A stretch of DNA of 10,007 nucleotides, taken from positions 1 through 10,007 of the forward strand of contig JABSSV010000385.1 in assembly GCA_013213875.1 (NCBI GenBank). The letters run 5' to 3'. The DNA comes from Lysobacterales bacterium. Its GTDB lineage: Bacteria; Pseudomonadota; Gammaproteobacteria; Xanthomonadales; SZUA-36. The position numbers and the translations under genes were made by a program. The notes beneath the pieces were generated by a model, which was given only the letters and a program-made list of their open reading frames with translations, was not told the origin of the DNA and did not search any database. Of the stretch, positions 6,546 through 10,007 are shown piece after piece (within the stretch, counting starts at the first letter, position 1; each line of letters opens with the position of its first letter).

Positions 6546-6571
6546 AAAAGGCCGGGATATCCCGGCCTTTT
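6546..6571. terminator. Bidirectional intrinsic terminator
   Basis: A perfect 26-base palindrome: AAAA, then GGCCGGGA, TA centre reading into TCCCGGCC, then TTTT. A-runs and T-runs flank the G+C stem, so it works as a Rho-independent terminator on both strands. It lies 24 bases past the peroxiredoxin stop. It also begins one base past the stop codon of the convergent membrane-protein gene (6573-6575). Confidence 0.93.
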
Positions 6572-6572
6572 G

Positions 6573-7145
6573 TTACGCCTCGCTCGCCATGCCCACGCGG
6601 CTGCGTTGCCGCCGGCGCCGGCGCACCCGCTTAAAGGGGTTGAGGAAGTGGCGATCAACCGCGGCCAGCCGTGCTTCCGCATGCTCCTGACGCATGGCCG
6701 CCCGGACCGCTTGCTCCTGTTCCTTGAGCACATAGATCAACACCAGATAGGCACCCTGCTCGATATCGTCGTGGAAACGACGAAGCTTACGGTTCTCATT
6801 ATCGAGACCGATCAGGCCACCCACCCAGGCGCCAAACATGGTGAAGACCAACACAATAAAGAAGTAGGCCACCTTGGGAACCTCGGCACCGAAAGGCTGG
6901 AAGAACATGACCAGGGCAGCCGCCAGAACCGCTCCGATAAAGCCCAGGTTGGCCCCAATCAGACCATCCCGAATCAGATCCGTGGTCTCAAGATAATTGC
7001 CGGACTGGATACGTTCCTGCTTGAGGCCCGCCTCGTCCTTGCTGATCACGTGCAGGAACCAGTCCTGTACGCCCAGCTCACTCATGCGCTGGGAGATTTT
7101 CTGCGTGCTGGCCAGACTGGGGGCCAGATAGTAAAGACATTTCAT
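6573..7145 (-). CDS. Unassigned inner-membrane protein with two helices and an arginine-rich tail
   Basis: Protein of 190 residues that I cannot assign to a named family. Residues 1-56 look like a small soluble alpha/beta domain (KCLYYLAPS strand, then a helix, then DWFLHVIS). Two membrane helices follow, at about 61-83 and 92-113, rich in glycine and alanine and separated by a short polar loop. A second soluble part (FHDDIEQGAYLVLIYV, 124-139) recalls the repeated ferredoxin-like half seen in stress proteins of the DUF1269 / YflT type, which would suggest a symmetrical arrangement around the helices. The tail is strongly basic (KRVRRRRRQRSR, 172-183), probably facing the cytoplasm and able to bind lipid head groups or nucleic acid. 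The start has a GGGAG ribosome site seven bases upstream. It appears to be a single-gene unit between the b561 gene and the shared terminator. Confidence 0.82.
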   Translation of the reverse strand: MKCLYYLAPSLASTQKISQRMSELGVQDWFLHVISKDEAGLKQERIQSGNYLETTDLIRDGLIGANLGFIGAVLAAALVMFFQPFGAEVPKVAYFFIVLVFTMFGAWVGGLIGLDNENRKLRRFHDDIEQGAYLVLIYVLKEQEQAVRAAMRQEHAEARLAAVDRHFLNPFKRVRRRRRQRSRVGMASEA

Positions 7146-7314
7146 CGCTTCGCTCCCTGATTCACGCCAGTGGCGCCGCCAACCAAGCGGGCGGTCTTAC
7201 CCAAAAGGCTTTGGAATCATAGTATTGCGCACCCCGGGTCATGATCATGTCAAAAGACCCGCGACGCCTGGCGGCAGGAGCGAGGGCACGGGCCCGTTTA
7301 GCGGCTGCAAATTC

Positions 7315-7866
7315 TCACTGCTGATCCGTCTTCGACAGCTGCCGTTTGCGTCCATGAACCATGGCCGCAACCAGGTTTTCGCGCTGCTTGATGCAGGCCC
7401 AGAGAACGCCGAGCAGATGCACGGCAATAAACGCCAGCAGCACGTCCGTCAGCCCTGCATGCAGGCGCTCCACCCACTCGATACCCCAGTAGCGATCCGT
7501 GGTGTAGAGCCAGCCCACCGCACAGACAGCGAATACCAGGGTCAAGAGCAAGAGCGTTGACCAGGCGCCCAGGGGATTGTGCCCGAGCTGCCGGGGTGCC
7601 CGGCCGCGCAGACTTTGCAGGGCATAGCGCCAGGTTGAGCGCGGGCCTTTGACAAAGTGGCGAAAGCGGGCCTGATCGCTGCCCAGAAAGCCCCAGAGCA
7701 CCCGCAGCACGACCACCAGGAGGACGCCATAGCCAATCCATTCATGGGTTCGCCCATAGCCTTCGCGCGTTAACCAGGCAGCGAGTACGCCGAGCACTAG
7801 CGCCCAGTGTAAAAAGCGCAACAGCGGGTCCCAAACCGGCACCCGCTGTTGCTGTTCCTTCGACAT
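7315..7866 (-). CDS. Cytochrome b561-type membrane protein
   Basis: Integral membrane diheme b-type cytochrome of 183 residues, in the b561 / Ni-Fe hydrogenase b-subunit-like family. It passes electrons across or within the inner membrane. Four helices are seen at about 17-33, 42-61, 102-122 and 138-158. Each helix region brings one histidine suited to heme ligation: H20 (LRFLHW), H41 (GRTHEWIG), H136 (ERLHAGL) and H150 (IAVHLLG). The opening PVWDPLLRFLHW and the GRTHEWIGY block are typical of the family. The tail is basic (HGRKRQLSK). It lies 14 bases downstream of the PepSY gene on the same strand, clearly in one operon; its own ribosome site is weak, so it may rely on coupling. The electron donor and acceptor are not shown by the sequence; ferric or heme iron reduction is one idea from the context. 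Confidence 0.93.
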   Translation of the reverse strand: MSKEQQQRVPVWDPLLRFLHWALVLGVLAAWLTREGYGRTHEWIGYGVLLVVVLRVLWGFLGSDQARFRHFVKGPRSTWRYALQSLRGRAPRQLGHNPLGAWSTLLLLTLVFAVCAVGWLYTTDRYWGIEWVERLHAGLTDVLLAFIAVHLLGVLWACIKQRENLVAAMVHGRKRQLSKTDQQ

Positions 7867-7880
7867 CAGGCCGTTGCCTG

Positions 7881-8171
7881 TCAGTCGTCGTCTTCCAGCG
7901 GCACGGGCTCAAGCGTTACGGGGTGGAAGTAGGCTTCGACGCGCTCACCATCACCATCAATGGCGTAAACCTCATAGCATCCGCCGTCCTCTTTGATGCG
8001 GTTCACTTTCCAACCCTTGTCTTCCAACTGGCTTTGAAGTGCTTCCGGCTTCTGCCAGCCGGCCGGGTCGCCAGAATCGCAGGTTGCCAGGCCGGTGGCC
8101 TCGGCGACGGGTACCGCCAGCACGGTGGCGAAGAGCAAAGCGCTTACAACAACAGATTTTAAGTTCAACAT
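7881..8171 (-). CDS. Small secreted PepSY-domain protein
   Basis: Periplasmic protein of 96 residues. Residues 1-25 are a signal peptide ending in VAEA/T. The mature part is a single PepSY-like domain: W39, LEDKGW (49-54), KVNRIKEDGGCYEVYAID (55-72) and RVEAYFHPVTLEPV (77-90). C31 and C65 are the only cysteines and could form a disulfide. The tail is acidic (LEDDD). Small PepSY proteins of this kind are often found beside a cytochrome b561 in Proteobacteria, as here. They are thought to bind or regulate a partner, but no molecular function is firmly known to me. This is the first gene of the two-gene operon. Its promoter probably overlaps the Fur-like repeat at 8207-8227. The ribosome site (CTGGAA) is weak. 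Confidence 0.88.
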   Translation of the reverse strand: MLNLKSVVVSALLFATVLAVPVAEATGLATCDSGDPAGWQKPEALQSQLEDKGWKVNRIKEDGGCYEVYAIDGDGERVEAYFHPVTLEPVPLEDDD

Positions 8172-8196
8172 ATTCGCATTCCAGAAAGGGGGCCTC

Positions 8197-8225
8197 AGGC
8201 TAGCCTAATTGAGAACCCTTCTCAA
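8197..8225 (-). promoter_or_regulatory. Possible promoter of the PepSY-cytochrome b561 operon
   Basis: Minus-strand TTGAGA (8220-8225, four of six matches to the -35 consensus) and TAGCCT (8197-8202, weak -10) are separated by exactly 17 bases. The -35 lies inside the Fur-like repeat, so a bound repressor would block it. The -10 is part of a perfect palindrome AGGCTAGCCT at 8197-8206. Confidence 0.4.
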
Positions 8226-8227
8226 TT
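8207..8227. promoter_or_regulatory. Probable Fur box controlling the PepSY-cytochrome b561 operon
   Basis: AATTGAGAA (8207-8215), spacer CCC, then TTCTCAATT (8219-8227) is a perfect 9-bp inverted repeat. The GAGAA-3-TTCTC geometry is that of the gammaproteobacterial Fur consensus (AATGAGAAT-N-ATTCTCATT type), although the three central bases are C instead of T-N-A. It lies 35-56 bases before the PepSY start and overlaps the stop codon of the upstream protease gene by two bases. Confidence 0.6.
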
Positions 8228-9242
8228 ACTTCCGATCAATCACATGCATTTGCCACAGCGCTTTGCGTTCTATGCGGAGAAAAGGGCGCATGGCCAGCAT
8301 GCCGGTTTTGCCAATGGACCGTTCCAGATAGGCCAACTCTGCAAACTTTGCCCGCGTGCGCTCGCCAACTGCGACCTCAAAACCCTCCTCTCGCATCAGC
8401 AAAGCGCCCTTGGCCCGCATGGCTAACTCCGTGTGCAGCCGCAGATAACACAGCATGTCCACGACCACCGGCCCTTCAAAGGCACTGCGCAGATCATGTA
8501 AGAACTGGCCTACACGGGTCTGGGCAAAAACCCGGGAGTTGAGCTGCTCCAACAATAAGGCATCCGCATCAAAATCCAGCTCCAGCCAGTCATGAATCTT
8601 GTCGGCGCTGCGTTTGAACACATAAGCCAGCAACGGCGGTGCCAACAGCATGACGGCCAAGGTCATCATGATCGGGTGCAGGGGGAAGTGATTGAACAGC
8701 GAATGCAGGGCAACAGCAACCAGGAGCCCGGGCAGGTACAGCAGCGGGTTGATGCGCATATTCCGTTCCGTAAGAACCTGCGCAAAAATGGCAAAAATCG
8801 CTGTCGCAGACCCATGCATGATGGCGGTACCGAAACCTCGAACCACCCAGACCGCCAAATGCCGATGGTCTTCCGTGGTGAGATAGAACAGGTTCTCCGC
8901 AAAGGCAAAGCCTGCACCGACGGCGAAGCCAAAGATGGCCGCGTCAACCAAAAATCCGATCCGATGGGTGCGAAACAGCAGCACCACAATCAAGCCCTTG
9001 AGACATTCTTCAATGACCGGCGCGCCGAAGCGGGCGTAGTCGTAGAAGGCCATGCCACTCCGTGTGACCAGATCACTATTAATCAGGTAAGCGATCGCAG
9101 CGACCAGGGCGCCGCCAGCGATAACCAGCAGCGTGTCGCGCAGGGTGACCAGTTTGTAGGAATCAATCCAGAGCAGAAAGCCCAGAAACAGCAGCACGGG
9201 AAGTAGGCCGACCGGGGCACGAACAAGGATTTCCGGGAACAT
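8226..9242 (-). CDS. PrsW-family intramembrane metalloprotease with C-terminal extension
   Basis: Polytopic inner-membrane protease of 338 residues. The family motifs are present in order: EExxK at E78-E79-x-x-K82 (PVIEECLKGL), FxxxEN ending in E116-N117 (GFAFAENLFYL), H143 (GTAIMHGSA) and H180 within ALHSLFNH (178-185). These are the proposed catalytic and metal-binding residues of the CPBP/PrsW superfamily. About seven to eight hydrophobic helices occupy 10-208. Bacillus PrsW makes the first cut in the anti-sigma factor RsiW. The gene here lies downstream of an anti-sigma-like gene on the same strand (gap 101 bases), which suggests a similar role. Residues 209-338 form a charged soluble tail, absent from the roughly 220-residue Bacillus protein, with no domain that I recognise. 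The ribosome site is weak (GAGACGC, 12 bases from ATG). The stop overlaps the Fur-like repeat of the next operon. Confidence 0.93.
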   Translation of the reverse strand: MFPEILVRAPVGLLPVLLFLGFLLWIDSYKLVTLRDTLLVIAGGALVAAIAYLINSDLVTRSGMAFYDYARFGAPVIEECLKGLIVVLLFRTHRIGFLVDAAIFGFAVGAGFAFAENLFYLTTEDHRHLAVWVVRGFGTAIMHGSATAIFAIFAQVLTERNMRINPLLYLPGLLVAVALHSLFNHFPLHPIMMTLAVMLLAPPLLAYVFKRSADKIHDWLELDFDADALLLEQLNSRVFAQTRVGQFLHDLRSAFEGPVVVDMLCYLRLHTELAMRAKGALLMREEGFEVAVGERTRAKFAELAYLERSIGKTGMLAMRPFLRIERKALWQMHVIDRK

Positions 9243-9276
9243 GCGTTAGTTGCGTCTCACTGCCGCTGCAGCGTCA

Positions 9277-9300
9277 TCTTGCCGCATGCACGCGGCAAGA
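9277..9300. repeat. Stem-loop between the anti-sigma-like gene and the prsW-like gene
   Basis: TCTTGCCGC (9277-9285) pairs perfectly with GCGGCAAGA (9292-9300), with a 6-base loop. It sits in the 101-base gap between two same-strand genes. No T-run follows on the minus strand, so it is not a typical terminator. It could stabilise the upstream mRNA end or reduce read-through into the protease gene. Confidence 0.5.
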
Positions 9301-9343
9301 CTCAAGGGATGCGCCGTGGAAGGCGCGCCCCGGGCTGTCCGGA

Positions 9344-10007
9344 CTAGGGTGTGCCGGGCGTTAACACGCCGAAGTCGAGCACCTCATCCTGGCGCATAAA
9401 GCTCAGCTCGATCGGCGATTCGGCCGTCACCTCGCTGACACCGGTTTTCAGCAGCACCACGAAGCGCTGCTCGCCCTGGGCCTCTCCAACCAGGCGCCCA
9501 TCCTCAAACCGCAGCATGGCCAACGCATCATTTTGCTGGGCAAAGGCCTCAAACTGTAAGGCCTCTTCCGGCAGATTGACCGAGAAAGCAACCGGCTCGG
9601 AAGAACGCATTTCGAATTCAAGGGCCAGGTGACCGCTCTGCTGCAACAGGCGTACCTGGCCACTGGCATCAGCTACCGAGTAGCGATGGAAATCCAGCAG
9701 CGCGCCTTCGGACACGCTACCCGGCTTGCCCAGGGTTCCCACCATGCTGGAGAAATCCGCGGTCGTGTCAAGCTCGGAACCCGCCTGATAAACCCCCACC
9801 GTCACCAGCACGGCGGCGCTGGCGGCAAAGCCATAGCGCACTAGGGAGGAGCCACTAAAGCGCTCAAACCAAGCCTTCAAAGGCGACGGCTTCGGCAGGC
9901 TTACCTTCGCCATGATCGCCGCGTGCAGGTTGGCAGGTGGCTCCAATGGCGGCAGGCTGTCCAGCGCGTGGGTTACCGCCTGCAATTGTTCATACACGCT
10001 GCGCGCC
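9344..10007 (-). CDS. Anti-sigma-factor-like single-pass membrane protein, N-terminus beyond right edge
   Basis: The frame is open to the right edge, so the start is probably outside. A GTG at 9997 could begin a 217-residue form, but no ribosome site is visible in the few bases left; numbering here uses that GTG as 1. Residues 1-30 (LQAVTHALDSLPPLEPPANLHAAIMAKV style) match the linker after the zinc-finger anti-sigma domain, which often has an xALxxLPxxxPPxxL pattern. One membrane helix lies at about 52-72. The remaining 145 residues are a periplasmic beta-rich domain without cysteines. The HxxxCxxC anti-sigma core is not in the window, so this identity rests on the linker, topology and the neighbouring PrsW-family protease. 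Alternatives are another single-pass protein with a periplasmic sensor domain. An ECF sigma gene would be expected upstream, beyond 10007. Confidence 0.72.
   Translation of the reverse strand, partial: ARSVYEQLQAVTHALDSLPPLEPPANLHAAIMAKVSLPKPSPLKAWFERFSGSSLVRYGFAASAAVLVTVGVYQAGSELDTTADFSSMVGTLGKPGSVSEGALLDFHRYSVADASGQVRLLQQSGHLALEFEMRSSEPVAFSVNLPEEALQFEAFAQQNDALAMLRFEDGRLVGEAQGEQRFVVLLKTGVSEVTAESPIELSFMRQDEVLDFGVLTPGTP

Noticed and set aside
6570..7160. 196-residue plus-strand open frame
   Set aside because: It mirrors the membrane-protein gene on the minus strand, lacks a ribosome site, begins inside the terminator region and has no membrane or domain pattern of its own.
7216..7253. Promoter from minus-strand TTGACA (7248-7253) and TATGAT (7216-7221)
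   Set aside because: Both hexamers are good, but they are 26 bases apart, too far for a normal sigma-70 promoter. A CATGATCATG palindrome (7240-7249) overlaps the -35 and remains unexplained.
8207..8227. The inverted repeat read as a terminator of the prsW-like gene
   Set aside because: The stem is A+T-rich and no T-run follows on the minus strand; the Fur-site geometry explains it better.
8592..9206. 204-residue plus-strand open frame
   Set aside because: It lies wholly antisense to the prsW-like gene and has the Q/H-rich composition typical of a shadow frame.

Overview
The window looks like chromosomal DNA of a free-living, G+C-rich gammaproteobacterium. The adenosine deaminase is a full-length relative of E. 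coli Add. The other genes (TonB-dependent receptor, b561-type cytochrome, Prx5-type peroxiredoxin, PepSY protein) are also typical of aerobic Proteobacteria, probably aquatic; genus cannot be read from this sequence. I see no tRNA, rRNA, insertion sequence, integrase, CRISPR array or broken gene. Coding density is high, and one gene runs off each edge.

Layout from left to right. (1) 1-1875, minus strand: a TonB-dependent outer-membrane receptor whose C-terminus lies beyond the left edge, with its own extended -10 promoter and a G+C-rich leader holding two mutually exclusive hairpins. (2) 2149-2976, minus: a membrane-anchored diheme cytochrome c. (3) 3170-4610, plus, divergent from the cytochrome: a PHYHD1-like Fe(II)/2-oxoglutarate dioxygenase followed 4 bases later by a WrbA-like flavodoxin. 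(4) 4607-5647, minus: adenosine deaminase (add), whose stop shares the four bases TTAA with the flavodoxin stop. (5) 5648-5991: a 344-base spacer with an A+T-rich island and several inverted repeats. (6) 5992-6522, plus: a Prx5-type peroxiredoxin, closed by a perfect 26-base palindromic terminator that also serves the next gene. (7) 6573-7145, minus: an unassigned two-helix membrane protein with an arginine-rich tail. (8) 7315-8171, minus: an operon of a secreted PepSY protein and a four-helix cytochrome b561, behind a near-perfect Fur-type inverted repeat. (9) 8226-10007, minus: a PrsW-family intramembrane protease downstream of a gene for a single-pass, anti-sigma-like protein that is cut by the right edge.

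Two groups suggest joint function. The anti-sigma-like protein and the PrsW protease could form a signalling module in which PrsW cleaves the anti-sigma protein, with an ECF sigma gene expected just beyond the right edge. The PepSY protein and cytochrome b561, under a probable iron-responsive operator, look like a small membrane redox unit tied to iron or heme. The rest are housekeeping or catabolic genes: nucleoside salvage, peroxide removal, a periplasmic electron carrier and nutrient uptake.
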